Part shown: one piece after another, positions 26,425 through 36,748 of the stretch | Layout of the letters: every line of letters starts with the position of its first letter | Position numbering within the stretch: the first letter of the stretch is position 1 | Source of the DNA: Thermanaerovibrio velox DSM 12556 | Lineage (GTDB): Bacteria; Synergistota; Synergistia; Synergistales; Synergistaceae | DNA length: 64,000 nt | Direction of reading: 5' to 3' | Assembly: GCF_000237825.1 (NCBI RefSeq) | Contig: NZ_CM001377.1 | Coordinates: 124,001-188,000 of the forward strand | The notes under the pieces: model-generated | The model's database searches: none | The model's input: the letters and a program-made list of their open reading frames with translations, nothing else | What the model was told of the DNA's origin: nothing | Made by a program: the position numbers and the translations under genes

Positions 26425-27297
26425 GTGTCCTTGGAGTCGGTGCTCTTGCTGTTCGACTTTTACCACCCAGCGTGGGACTTCTCCACGGTGGAAAGGGCTG
26501 GGGAGGATCCATCCTTTCTGGCGGAGCTGGTGGAGTGCGGCCTTGTGAAGGAGCGGGAAGGGGCCTTCGTGCTCACTGAATCGGGGGTCCAGGAGTTTGA
26601 GCGGCTTAGGGATGAGTGTTTCTTGGACAGCCTGCCCGGGGGAGCGCCTTCGGACCCGGTGAGGTGGCTCAGGCGGAACCGTTTGGAGCTGGCGTTCAAA
26701 GGGGCTTTCGCGGGGCGATGGGGTAACAAGAGGACCTATCCCGGACTTAAGCTTAACTTCCTGGCCCCGGAGATGGAAATGATCTTCAATGGGCGGGACT
26801 TCGTAGGCTGGCGGATCTTGGATGCCCCGAGCCCGGGCACCCTGGAGCTGGATCTCATGCTGCTCTTTGACTACGACTTCTCCTGCTACGTTGGTATGCC
26901 CAGGCACCCGGAGGACCTCGAGGGGGTTCTAAACTCCGACAGGGTGCTCATGGTGATGGTGGACCCGGAGGATATCCCCGGGGCCCTGTCAAAGCTTGGA
27001 GGGGCTCACCGGTGGCTTTGGGACCGTCGTAGGGTTTTCGGAGGTTCCTTTGATCTGGACTGCCAGGGGCAGGATTCCGTTACCTGGTGGGTATGGGTAA
27101 CCGAGGAAGAGACCGGTGCGGCGGCGCTGTGCCGCCGCCTAGAACCCTTTGGGGAGGCCCTTTGCGGTCCCTCTAAGCCCCTGGACCTTTGGGTGTTGAG
27201 CCAAGAGGCGCTGGAGGACTCCCGTGGGGAGGAGACCTTCTACGACCTGTTCCACCGGTGGGGACACCGGGTCTTCGCCTCCAAGGCCGTGGGGTGA
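26425..27297 (+). CDS. Protein of unknown function with N-terminal winged-helix-like region
   Basis: A 290-residue cytoplasmic protein I cannot assign to a family. Residues about 1-65 read like a small winged-helix domain (FLAELVECGLVKEREGAFVLTESG), the pattern seen at the end of MarR/ArsR-type helices. The rest is rich in aromatic residues and Asp/Glu, with WWVWVTEEETG and FDYDFSCYVGMPRHPEDLEG. GTG 26425 follows GGGGGGG. It is about 100 bp downstream of the exported protein and may be in its own unit. A ligand-sensing regulator is possible but unproven. Confidence 0.7.
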   Translation: MSLESVLLLFDFYHPAWDFSTVERAGEDPSFLAELVECGLVKEREGAFVLTESGVQEFERLRDECFLDSLPGGAPSDPVRWLRRNRLELAFKGAFAGRWGNKRTYPGLKLNFLAPEMEMIFNGRDFVGWRILDAPSPGTLELDLMLLFDYDFSCYVGMPRHPEDLEGVLNSDRVLMVMVDPEDIPGALSKLGGAHRWLWDRRRVFGGSFDLDCQGQDSVTWWVWVTEEETGAAALCRRLEPFGEALCGPSKPLDLWVLSQEALEDSRGEETFYDLFHRWGHRVFASKAVG

Positions 27298-27450
27298 GTG
27301 GCCCAGGGGACTTCCAGGGGACTTAGGCATTAAGGCCGTGTAATGGGGAGCGGGGGATCGGCAAACTAAAAGGAACACAAGCCCCCTTGGTTTTTCAGGG
27401 AACGGCCGATGGGGAATAGGACGGGCTTCTAAAAACCTATTGGAAATCAA

Positions 27451-27473
27451 CAAGGGAGCGTTGAGCTCCCTTG
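27451..27473. terminator. Bidirectional terminator hairpin
   Basis: CAAGGGAGC (27451-27459) pairs exactly with GCTCCCTTG (27465-27473) around a 5-nt loop, between two convergent genes. Short T-rich sequence follows on both strands. Confidence 0.7.
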
Positions 27474-27496
27474 ATCTTCTGTGGTCCCTCTATTCG

Positions 27497-28417
27497 TCAG
27501 TCCCCCAGGATCTCCATTAGCTTGCCGATGGCCCACTGGTCCAGCTCGGAGGGTTCGTCGGGCCTAGGGCCTCCGTAGGTGAGCAGGTTCCTTATGAGAT
27601 CCCCCTTCTCCTTGGGGAGGTGGTCCAGCATCTCGTCGATCTCCTCGGTCTCATCCTGGTCCAGCCGGCCGGTGAGGCGCCCCACCACCATGGCGGGCAG
27701 GTATAGGTAGAAGAGCCTGTCGTCCGACTCTGTCCAGGGGCCCTCCAGGTAAGCGGCCTCGTGGAATATCTGGTCGTAGTAGAACTCCTCATCCTGGTCC
27801 TCCTCATCCGGCAGGGCCTCCAGCCCCAGGATGACGAAGGGCAGTTCCGGCGACAGAGAGAAGGCGTCGAGCACCGCCTCCCATATCTCCCCCTCCGGGG
27901 CGTCCTTCTCGATGAGGGCTATGGCCCTGGCGTGGGCCCCCGAGGGGCTGTCAAGGGGATCTTGGTCGTAGGTCTCAAGTATGGCGGAGAAGTCCTTCTT
28001 GTCCAAGAGGGTCCTGTAGAGCAGGAGCCTGGCGGGGAAGATCTCCTCGTCCGCATCGAACTCCATGAGCTTCCTGGCGTAGGCCTCCGCATCGTCAAGC
28101 CTTCCCAGCGAATGGGAGGCGGAGGATAGGTGCATCAGGGCCTCCCCGTAGGTCTGGACCAGGGGCCGCTCGTCGTAGAGCCCCTTTGGCTCCTCTCCGC
28201 CCAGGCGGCGCACCGTCTCCGCAAGGGCCTCCCTCAGGTCCCCTACGCTTCGCAGGGCCTCCTCCTCGTCCTTCAACGTCCAAAGGGCCACCTTGGCGGC
28301 GGGGTTTGATGGGTCCTCTTTCAGCACGGCCTTTGCCGCCCGCTGTATCTCCTCTTCGTCAGAGGCCTCGTAGAGCCTTTCAAGCATCTCCTCTATCTTC
28401 TCGCTGTCAAATGCCAT
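27497..28417 (-). CDS. Acidic TPR-like protein of unknown function
   Basis: A very acidic, helical protein of 306 residues. TPR-type repeats can be read in its first half (DEEEIQRAAKAVLKEDPSNP, SASHSLGRLDDAEAYARKLM and DFSAILETYDQDPL). The second half has clusters of Asp/Glu (DEEDQDEEFYYD, RLDQDETEEIDEM). No signal peptide. It likely serves as a protein-interaction scaffold; partners are unknown. ATG follows AAGGGGGA. It lies just downstream of the GGDEF/HD gene on the same strand (35-bp gap). Confidence 0.75.
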   Translation of the reverse strand: MAFDSEKIEEMLERLYEASDEEEIQRAAKAVLKEDPSNPAAKVALWTLKDEEEALRSVGDLREALAETVRRLGGEEPKGLYDERPLVQTYGEALMHLSSASHSLGRLDDAEAYARKLMEFDADEEIFPARLLLYRTLLDKKDFSAILETYDQDPLDSPSGAHARAIALIEKDAPEGEIWEAVLDAFSLSPELPFVILGLEALPDEEDQDEEFYYDQIFHEAAYLEGPWTESDDRLFYLYLPAMVVGRLTGRLDQDETEEIDEMLDHLPKEKGDLIRNLLTYGGPRPDEPSELDQWAIGKLMEILGD

Positions 28418-28452
28418 TCTTAAAGTCCCCCTTCAAGGTCTAGGTGGGAGCA

Positions 28453-30192
28453 TTATAGCCTAACATGCTCCTCCTGACACCTCAGGAGCAGCTCTCGGAC
28501 GGCTTCCAATATGGCGGGATCGTAAAGGCGTCCCTTATCCCTTGCCATCACATCCCACGCGGCATGAGGCTCCATGGCGCATCCGTCCGGGTTGGTGAGG
28601 GACTCATAGCGGTCAAGGACCTGGAATACCCGAACCGGCAGGGGTATGTCGGTGCCCTTGAGCCGTTGGGGATAGCCACCGCCGTCCCAGCGCTCGTGAT
28701 GGGACAGTATCAGGTCCGCCGCGGGCAGCAGCTCCGGGATGCTCTTGGCTATGCGGTATCCCGTGACCGGGTGGTCCTGGTCCGCCTCCAGGGCTTCTTC
28801 GTCAACCGGGGGCTCCCGGTCGATCAGGTCCTTGCAGGCCACCACGCCGATGTCGTGATAGGAACAGAGGAGCTTTAGGGACTTGCTGTCCTCCTCCCCC
28901 ATGCCCAGCTGCATGTCCAGGAACTCGCAGAGGTTTACAAGGCGCTTGAGGTGGAGCCCCATGTGCCCCCCAAAGGCCTGGTGCAGCTTCCCCTCCAGGT
29001 GGGCCAGTATCCTAAGCCTCGCCCGGCGGCCCTCCTTCATCTTCATCTTGTACATGAGGTCCTCCGCCGGCTTGAGCATGGCGTCCCGCCAGTCCTCGTC
29101 CGGGTGCTCCTTCACCCCGAACCCAAGGGATATGCTGGGTCTAACCAACCCGCTGCCCTTCCAGGAGGAACACATCTGATGGATCCGGTTCACCCGGTCG
29201 ACCGCCTTGTCAACCCCCGTCCTGGGAAGCAGGAGGATGAACTCGTCTCCCCCCCAGCGGAATATCAGATCCCCGGGACGGCCGCTCTCCCGGAGTATCT
29301 TGGCTATGGTGGTGAGCAAGAGATCCCCTTCCGGATGTCCGAAGGCGTCGTTGGCTAGCTTGAGCCCGTTCACGTCCCCCATTATGAGGCAAAGGGGCAG
29401 GTGCTCCGGGGTGTCCAGCCGCTTCAACTCCTCGTCGAAACAGCGGCGGTTGAGGAGCCCCGTCAGGGGGTCGTGCATGTTGAGGAACCTTATCTGCTCC
29501 TCCGCCTCCCGCCTCTCCGATATGTCCTCCACCACTCCCACGACACCCAGGAACGTGCCCTTCAAGGAGGTCATGGGGCGGAACTGGGCCTTTATCCAGC
29601 TGGTCCTGTTGCCCGAGAAGGGGGTGTAGCGGCCCTCGTACATCCCGGGGGTTCCGGACAGGGCCTGCAGGATCGCCTTCTTCATCCACGGGTCCTTCAT
29701 GTTGTCTATCACGTTGATCCCTATGAGCCGTTCCCTGGTGGTGCCCATTATCTCAAGGAAGTGCTCGTTCATGTCGGTTATGATCCCGTCGTGGTCTATG
29801 TGCACTATTCCTAGGGGGGAGTGGTCGAAGATGGTGTGGTACCGCTCCTCGCTCCTCTCCAGCGTCTCCTCCGCCCGTTTGATCCGGCTTATGTCCCGGC
29901 AGGAGAGGACGAAAAGATCCCTCCCCCCTTCGGAGGTCCTGCCCAGCAGGGCCTCCGTGGGTATCTCAGCGGAGCCCTTCTTCAAGGGGATGTCCATGGG
30001 GGGGTATTGGGGCTTGCCGGAGACCATGAGGTTTCGCAACCTTCCCCAGTAAACCGGGGGGAGGATCTCCTTTATGCTCTGTTTCCCCTTCAGCAAAGCC
30101 CATGCCTTGGGAGAGGACATCAAAACCCTTCCCTCCGGATCGATCACGAAGATGTAGTCCTCGAATCCTGCCATCAGGCTAACAGCGTCCAA
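28453..30192 (-). CDS. PAS-PAS-GGDEF-HD-GYP-type signalling protein
   Basis: A 579-residue cytoplasmic protein with two PAS sensor domains (about 8-110 and 118-230), a GGDEF domain with intact WGGDEFILLLP near residue 318, and a C-terminal HD domain with YHDIGVV, HPVTGYRIA and HHERWDGGGYPQRLKG typical of HD-GYP. GGDEF makes cyclic di-GMP and HD-GYP can degrade it, so the protein could do both or switch between them. No membrane segment is evident. TTG 30192 follows GGGGGTAG; ATG 30174 is an alternative. It has no visible input partner nearby. Confidence 0.92.
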   Translation of the reverse strand: MDAVSLMAGFEDYIFVIDPEGRVLMSSPKAWALLKGKQSIKEILPPVYWGRLRNLMVSGKPQYPPMDIPLKKGSAEIPTEALLGRTSEGGRDLFVLSCRDISRIKRAEETLERSEERYHTIFDHSPLGIVHIDHDGIITDMNEHFLEIMGTTRERLIGINVIDNMKDPWMKKAILQALSGTPGMYEGRYTPFSGNRTSWIKAQFRPMTSLKGTFLGVVGVVEDISERREAEEQIRFLNMHDPLTGLLNRRCFDEELKRLDTPEHLPLCLIMGDVNGLKLANDAFGHPEGDLLLTTIAKILRESGRPGDLIFRWGGDEFILLLPRTGVDKAVDRVNRIHQMCSSWKGSGLVRPSISLGFGVKEHPDEDWRDAMLKPAEDLMYKMKMKEGRRARLRILAHLEGKLHQAFGGHMGLHLKRLVNLCEFLDMQLGMGEEDSKSLKLLCSYHDIGVVACKDLIDREPPVDEEALEADQDHPVTGYRIAKSIPELLPAADLILSHHERWDGGGYPQRLKGTDIPLPVRVFQVLDRYESLTNPDGCAMEPHAAWDVMARDKGRLYDPAILEAVRELLLRCQEEHVRL

Positions 30193-30225
30193 ACGGGCTA
30201 CCCCCTGAACATTCGATATTCCCTA

Positions 30226-33200
30226 TTATCCTATGATTTTTTTGTAGCCGCAACTCTTACCCCATCGGCAGACGGAGCACATATGGGTCTTAGGTTCGTA
30301 GGGGCCCAATGCCTTTTTGGCTATATCCAAGAGCTGAGACTCCATCTCCTGCCAGTTTCCCCCCTCTACCGGTATCCTCTCGTACCTCCCGTTCACCGGC
30401 CTCAGCCGCCAAAGCGCCATGTCCGGTTCCTGGCCGGTGATGAGCCATGCGGCCAGGCCGTAGAAGCGCATCTGATCCGTGTAAAGCTCCTGGAGGGGAT
30501 TCTCCTCATGGGTTATCTTGTAGTCCCTTATTATGGGGCCCTCCGGGGCGTGGAGGAACAGGTCCATGGAGCCCACCATGCGAAACCGTCCCGCCACCGG
30601 GATCCTGAAGGGGACCTCCCGCTTTGCTCCCCTTCTCAGGAGGTCCCGGAACTCCTCCCCGGTCTCCGAGAGGGCGAATCCGTAAAGCCAGTCTAACAGG
30701 GTGTCCTTCCAGCGGGTCTTCCTCGATGCCATCAGGACCTCCATGGGCATGGAGGCGGTGTCATCCATCATGCCCTTCAGCCTATCCGGGTTACCGTCCC
30801 AGTGCCTCATGACCCAGTGGGCCAGGGTGCCTAGATCGGAGCCGCCGGGTCCCATGTCCCCGAGCTCACTGTCCCACCTGGGCACCAAACCCTGCCTGAA
30901 GGTGATCCGATAAGCCACTGGGCAGAACCGGAAGACGCTGTAGGAGGTGGCGGACATCTGAAGCATCGCCCCCTCCCTTGGGGGAAGATCCACCGGGGAG
31001 GGAAGGGAAGACTCCTTCTGGGACCCCGGATCCACCCGTCCTTCCGGAGGGCTGGTGTTGATGTAGATCCCCTCCCCCAGGCTGCTAAGGGCCTCCATGG
31101 TCTTCTGCACCCACAGGTTCTTATTATTCATAGAGGGAGCCACCAGGATTAGCTTTTCCTTGGCCCTGGTGCAGGCCACGTAGAAGATCCTAAGGCTCTC
31201 CTCATTCAGGGCGGAGCTCTCCAGCCGCCGGTGGGCATTTGACAGTACCCCTTCCTGACCGCACATCCTCTTCACGAGAGAGCTGGACGGCACCGCCCCC
31301 AGGTGTTTGGATACGACGATCTTCTCCTGGCTGCCTCCGTTCTTTGCGGGGATCAGGATCACCGCCGTTATGGGGAACTCAAGCCCCTTCGCGGCGTGCA
31401 CGGTCATCACGTTGACCGCCTGAGACCTGGATGCCGGCGGTTCCTCCATGGATGAGCCGCTCATGACGGATCGCAGGTGCTCCGCCGCCCCGATTAGGCT
31501 TTGCCCCATGACCTTTTGATAGTCCCGCAGGATCTCCCGGGCCCTCCTGAGGTTGAGCACCACCCGTTCCCTGTCCTGAGGACGCACATCATCAAGCCAG
31601 CTTTGGTCCTTCAGTATGTGATCCACCACCGCCCAGGCCCCGGCGGTCCTGGCGATGTCCGCCAGGCGTGATATGGCAAGCCGTCCCGCCTCAAGGGCCT
31701 CCTCAAGGCGGTCGTTGCGGATCGGGTTGCCTAGGAAGCGCCCCAGGAATGGGGAGGACGCGGCGGTGAGGACCGTGAGGTCAGATCTATCCCCCCCTAT
31801 GGCCGCCATGAGGGCCATAAGGTCCCGGATCTCGAACCGATTCCCGTACTCCCTGGAGCTGTGCAGCACGTGGGGTATCCCAAGCTCCTGGAAACTTCTG
31901 CTCACCCGGGGGTACTGGGTCCTGGAGGACACCAGGACCGCGAAGTCATCCCAGCGGCAGCTTCTGGGCCCCTCCGCGTCCTTGACCTCAAAGCCCATTT
32001 CCATCATCCTCAGGAACTCCATGCCCAGGATGCGGCTTGCCCGGGCTACCTTTCTATCCAAGGTCTTGTCTGTTTCCTCCTCGTCTTCCTCATCCAGCGC
32101 TATGAGGACCCCTTTGGGCACCGCGTCCGGATGCTCCGGGTGAACCAGGGGCTCATACCCCTCCTCTATGCCGGTGCCGATGGAGGGGTGGAAGGCCTTG
32201 GAGAATATCCGGTTCACCGTGCCGATGACCTCTGGGGAGCTCCTCCGGGACTCGGTGAGGCTCACCTCCCCCCCGATGGGCCTCGCCTCCGATATGAGCC
32301 GCTGGAACAGCGAAAGGTCCGTGTCCCGGAAACGGTATATGGACTGCTTGAGATCCCCCACCACGAAGACGGTGGCCCCGCCCTCGGCGAAGGACTTCAC
32401 CAGCTCGAACTGAAGCCAGTCGGTGTCCTGGAACTCGTCCACCAGCACGTGCCTGAAGCGGCTCTTAAGGGGCTCCTCCCTCACCGCCTTGCCCGCCAGG
32501 TTTATGAGGTCCTGAAAGGACAGCTGCCCGGACGAGAGCCTCCGGCGGTTCCATACCTCCCATCCCAGGGCACAGATCCGGTTGCACAGTCCAAGGAGCT
32601 CCTCCTCCCCAGGGGGGCCATTCTCCCGACGACGCTCCCGCATGTTCTTTACGTCCAGCACGGGTTTTAAGACTTCCTCCATGGCCTTTCGAACATTGCT
32701 GACCGGTGCATCATCCTTAAGGCCCAGCCAGCGGAGGTCTAAGCAGCCGAGCCGTTCGTTCATGGCGTCCTTCTTTTTGCCCCTTGCCCCCTTGGATTCG
32801 TTGATGAAGCGTTTGATGACCTCCAGCATCCCGTGGCGGTCCGAGGGATCTGGTGGCTCCACCTCTATGGAGATCGCCTGCAGCGTCTCCGCCGCCAAGC
32901 TTGAGCCCATCACCAGCCAATGGGCCATGGAGGATAGCATCTTGTCCAGGAGCTCATCGAGCCAGCCCGAGCCCTCCTGGAGGTTCCAAAGGCGCTCGGG
33001 GGAGAAACCCTCGGTGTTCCCCAGCCTGTCCGCCGCGTCGATCGCCATCCCCGCCAGCTGCTGATCCCCCACCCGGGTTACCAGCTCTTGGACCTTGGAG
33101 GCCCCGGTGATGAGGAGATCCTCCGCCCTCTGGACCCACACATCCCCGTCATCGCCCCCCGCAAGGCGCCGGGTGAACCATTGGGCCTCCGTCCCGTCCA

Positions 33201-33654
33201 GGGCAATGGCCAACTCCCGCCGAAACTCGTCCTTATGAAACTCCGACAGGATCGAGCAGTTCAGGGGGAGCCCCATCTCCATCGAGGACTCCCGGATCAT
33301 CCGCAGGGAGAACGAGTGTATGGTGGATATGTAAGCCTCGCCTATCCGGTTGGACAGCTCCGTAAGACGCGGGTCGTTAAGCTCCTCCCCCCAGGCCTTT
33401 AAGATCACCTCTATCCGCTCCCGCATCTCCTGGGCGGCCTTGTCGGTGAACGTGAGCACCGCCAGCTGATCCAGCGACAGGCTCCGGTCGGTTGCCAGCA
33501 GGTAGGCCACCCGTCCGCTCAGGGTGTGGGTCTTCCCAGTCCCCGCCCCGGCCTTCACGGCGGTTATCTTCGATTCGGAGGTTATGGCCCGCCGTTGGTT
33601 GGGAGAGTAGCGGGACCTCAGGATCCTATCGATAGCTTCCCTGTTAGAGCTCAT
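30226..33654 (-). CDS. addA: AddA-type helicase-nuclease (UvrD/RecB family)
   Basis: A 1142-residue double-strand-break repair helicase. Walker A is AVKAGAGTGKTHTL near residue 34-45; later UvrD motifs include VLTFTDKAAQEM, STIHSFSLRM, HVLVDEFQDTDWLQ (Walker B), VGDLKQSIYRFR, VMTVHAAKGLEFP and FYVACTRAKEKL. The C-terminal PD-(D/E)xK nuclease shows SMDLFLHAPEGPIIRDYKIT. Three late cysteines (CSVCRWGKSC) are unusual for AddA. ATG 33654 follows GGAGAAGGGG and overlaps the addB stop by 11 bp. Together with AddB it should resect DNA ends for RecA loading. Confidence 0.93.
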   Translation of the reverse strand: MSSNREAIDRILRSRYSPNQRRAITSESKITAVKAGAGTGKTHTLSGRVAYLLATDRSLSLDQLAVLTFTDKAAQEMRERIEVILKAWGEELNDPRLTELSNRIGEAYISTIHSFSLRMIRESSMEMGLPLNCSILSEFHKDEFRRELAIALDGTEAQWFTRRLAGGDDGDVWVQRAEDLLITGASKVQELVTRVGDQQLAGMAIDAADRLGNTEGFSPERLWNLQEGSGWLDELLDKMLSSMAHWLVMGSSLAAETLQAISIEVEPPDPSDRHGMLEVIKRFINESKGARGKKKDAMNERLGCLDLRWLGLKDDAPVSNVRKAMEEVLKPVLDVKNMRERRRENGPPGEEELLGLCNRICALGWEVWNRRRLSSGQLSFQDLINLAGKAVREEPLKSRFRHVLVDEFQDTDWLQFELVKSFAEGGATVFVVGDLKQSIYRFRDTDLSLFQRLISEARPIGGEVSLTESRRSSPEVIGTVNRIFSKAFHPSIGTGIEEGYEPLVHPEHPDAVPKGVLIALDEEDEEETDKTLDRKVARASRILGMEFLRMMEMGFEVKDAEGPRSCRWDDFAVLVSSRTQYPRVSRSFQELGIPHVLHSSREYGNRFEIRDLMALMAAIGGDRSDLTVLTAASSPFLGRFLGNPIRNDRLEEALEAGRLAISRLADIARTAGAWAVVDHILKDQSWLDDVRPQDRERVVLNLRRAREILRDYQKVMGQSLIGAAEHLRSVMSGSSMEEPPASRSQAVNVMTVHAAKGLEFPITAVILIPAKNGGSQEKIVVSKHLGAVPSSSLVKRMCGQEGVLSNAHRRLESSALNEESLRIFYVACTRAKEKLILVAPSMNNKNLWVQKTMEALSSLGEGIYINTSPPEGRVDPGSQKESSLPSPVDLPPREGAMLQMSATSYSVFRFCPVAYRITFRQGLVPRWDSELGDMGPGGSDLGTLAHWVMRHWDGNPDRLKGMMDDTASMPMEVLMASRKTRWKDTLLDWLYGFALSETGEEFRDLLRRGAKREVPFRIPVAGRFRMVGSMDLFLHAPEGPIIRDYKITHEENPLQELYTDQMRFYGLAAWLITGQEPDMALWRLRPVNGRYERIPVEGGNWQEMESQLLDIAKKALGPYEPKTHMCSVCRWGKSCGYKKIIG

Positions 33655-36600
33655 CCCCTTCTCCCCCCTCCTGCTCCTCTTCAAAGTCGTGGCCCGCCTC
33701 AAGCCTCCTGCAAAGGTCTCCGTAGGGGCATTTGGAACAGACGTCCCTTCTTATCGTGTAATACCGGTGTTTCGCTTCGAAACTGCCGTTTCGGAGTGCC
33801 TCGTCCAGGTCTTCCATGGCCTGGGAGGCCTTGGAAATCATGTCCTCCGCGTAGATCGGATCCCTACCGGCCTTGGAGCCCCCGGAGCCCTCCTCGGCGT
33901 TATCCCCTGTGGTACCCTTTGGCTGATACAACCTGTAGGCCCCTTGGATGAGATTGGGGGTGCCCAACCCGTCCCGGGAGGTCCACATTATGCCTATGCA
34001 GTTGTCTTTGTTGGGTGATTTCGATTTCTCGGAGGTAAAACTATTCCAACGTAAATGATCAAGCATGTCCGAAAAGGACAGGAAGCCGAATCCCAGTAGT
34101 TTTGCCCCCTTAAGTTCCTTTATCCCCTCCCCGCTGGAGGCCGCCTTTAGGGCCTTGGCGTACGCTGCCACCTGCAGGGAGTCCTTGTAGTCGGAGCTGA
34201 AGCCGGTCTTGAAGTCCAGTATCACGTATCCCCTGACGCCCTGGCATTCTATCACGTCCACCAGGTCCGCCCTGCCGGTCCCTATGTGGTTATCCATCTC
34301 GATCCCCGGCAGCGTTGCCTCGGTGATGCTGCATATGAGCCTGAGGCCGTTCTCCTCGAGCCCCTTTTTCCGGGCCCCAAGCCAATCAATTCCCCTGCCT
34401 ATCATGTCACTGAGCCTCTGTAAGTATCTTCCCCTGCCGGGCTTCAAGATCGGTTCTGCGGAGGGCAGGGCCTTCACCTTATCGAGTATTTCTTCCGGGG
34501 AGGACATGTTGGGGCGCGAAGATGCGATCTTCATGGCCTCGTGGGCCAGTTCCCCCAAGAGGAACCTGGGTACCGGCTTGCGCTCGGGGGGCTTGATCTT
34601 CAACAGGTTCTCGCAGGCGTACCGGAAGGGGCACTTCACGAAGGAGTCAAGGCCGCTCAAGGGAAGGCGGCGTTTGCCTCCCCCCTCATCAGGGGATACC
34701 TTGACCACATAGGTGGTGGTCCCGGCCTCCTCCCAGCTTGGGGCTGGATGCCGGGGGAACTCTACGCCCCGGATGAACCGTTCCGACGGTAACAGGTCCC
34801 CGGGGCCGTTGACGTCCTCCGCCGGAGCTCCCATCTCCCGGAGGGACCTTGCGAAGGGGGTAGGAGGAACGGGCCTGCCGTCCTTATCCGTCGCCCCTTG
34901 GGTTAACACGAAGGCATCCCTGCCCGCCAGGGCCATGCGGATGAACATGGCCTCCTTGGCCTTGCGCCGCTCGTGCAGGCTCACCAGGTGGGTGGGCGTC
35001 AGGTCCGGCCGTTCTAGGAACGAGCTGTTCACCCGTTCCCTGTAGGGTTCTCCCATCATGGGGGATTCGCTCAGCTTGCCGGGCCACCGGGACTGGTCCG
35101 CCCCGCACAGCACGAACAGCCGGTGTTCCGCCAGGACCGGCGGGGCATCCCGGTATACTCGCACCGCCCCATCCAGTGGCTGGTCCTGGACGGTGTAGGA
35201 CGAGGACCCCCATATCCCAAGGAACTCCATGGCATCCCGGAGGTTCAGGGGATCCTGGAACGCCTGGCCCAAGAGATCAAGCCCCTCCGAAAGGGAGAAT
35301 ATCTTCTTCTCCATCTCCTCTATGGAGGACGTGACGGCCCTCACGGTCCAGTCCAGGTTATGCATGTCCTTCACGGCCTCGGACATCCGTTCCGGGTCCG
35401 CCGCCTTCATCACCGCCAGGGCCTCCTCAAGCAGCCTCATGGGTGTCGCCCCCTTGAGGAGGAGGGCCCCGAAATCCGCCAGCCTTCGGAACCTCCTCTC
35501 CGCATCCTCCCCGCACTGGGACCTTATGAACTCCCGCCACGGGGCTAATCCCCTGGGCTGTTGGGTCATGAGCTTCTCCAAGTCAATTTCCATGACGGAG
35601 GACACGAGCCTCATGGTAGGGAGGAACTCCCATCCGGAGGACGCCGCCTCCCCGCACAACCTGAGGAGCCCCATGGGCTGGGTGTCCGTGATGGGGCTTC
35701 CACCCTGGATCCAGAAGGGGACGCGGTATCTCTCCAGCTGGGAGGCAAGGGCCCGCAGGTCCTCGGTGGGCACCGATATGGCCACCTGGTCCAGCGGGAT
35801 GTCCAGGGGGAACGATGAATCCTTGGTCCCCAAGAGGGATATCTCCCTTGCCAGCAGCTCGTACTGGTGCTTCGGGTCGATCCCCGTGAGTTGGAATACC
35901 CGTGGGGGGACGGAGGGGTTCTGGGGGGTGGTTCGGGCTAAGGCCAAGCTGGCTTGCCCCGTCGTTGAAGCCCTCAAGGGATATCCATGGGAAGAGGAAG
36001 TGAAGCTCCATCCCCAGGGCGATCATCTTGCGCAGCAGGTTGAGCTGCCCGTGGGTGAAGGACATGAACCCCACCACCGCCAGCTTGACAGGGGGAGGGG
36101 AAGCGGCGGCCTCAAGGGCCTGCCTCGTGAGGGTCGGTATCTCCGTCTCGTCCGCCATTCGGGCGTTCCGCAAGTACTCCTGATAGGAGCAGAACAGGCG
36201 ACAGAGGACCCTTTCGGGGCTGTCCAGGGGACAGCTCTCGCAGGATTCGCATCCGTTGGCGACGAAGAGATGCTTTTGTGTAACCTCTTCCCTCATGAAC
36301 TCCACCATGTGCGACGCCGCAAGCTCCGGGAAAAGCGGGTCCCCTATCCAGGAAGGACAGCGGTCCTTTTGCTTCGGAAGCCCTGCGGTGAGCCAGCGGA
36401 CCACCAGGTATCGATCCGCCGGGTCCAGGATGCGGCTGACCCGGGGGATCCCGGGCGCTGGGGCCTCCCTCTGGATTATCCGGTAAAGGTCCTTCCAGCG
36501 AAGTACCCGCGGGCGTTCGTCCAGAGCCGGTTTTGCATCCAACAATATTTCCAGCAGCATCTCCTCATCGGGTCCGGATGGCACCAGGAACATAAAACCC

Positions 36601-36686
36601 TGGTCCAAGAGGTCCCGAAGGGTGCCTAGGGCATCGGATATCCTAAAGTACACTTCTGCCGAAACCGCCAACGGATCACCCCCCAA
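33644..36686 (-). pseudogene. addB: Frameshifted AddB/RexB-type nuclease subunit
   Basis: The partner of AddA, about 1013 residues if the frame is restored. The 5' part (36686 to about 35905) reads from LGTLRDLLDQGFMFLVPS to LHFLFPWISLEGFNDG. The 3' part reads VFQLTGIDPKHQYELLARE to the stop. One extra base, best placed in a G6 run at 35904-35909, separates them; the G6 at 35923-35928 is an alternative. The C-terminal nuclease has GTGRADLVDVI and YVILDFKTGF. An AddB-like iron-sulfur staple is present: KCPFRYAC plus C-x2-C-x5-C near 33710-33739. No Walker A is visible at the N terminus, as in RexB. Starts TTG 36686 or TTG 36671 (GGGGGGTGAT just upstream). Confidence 0.85.
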
Positions 36687-36736
36687 GACTGTCCAGACGG
36701 CAAATACATTTTAGCCTTAAATCGAGTCCCGTGTGT

Positions 36737-36742
36737 TAAAAT
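36737..36742 (+). promoter_or_regulatory. -10 element placing a possible leaderless start
   Basis: TAAAAT at 36737-36742 puts the predicted transcription start at or next to the ATG at 36749. No Shine-Dalgarno sequence precedes that ATG and no good -35 is visible. Confidence 0.4.
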
Positions 36743-36748
36743 AAGACC

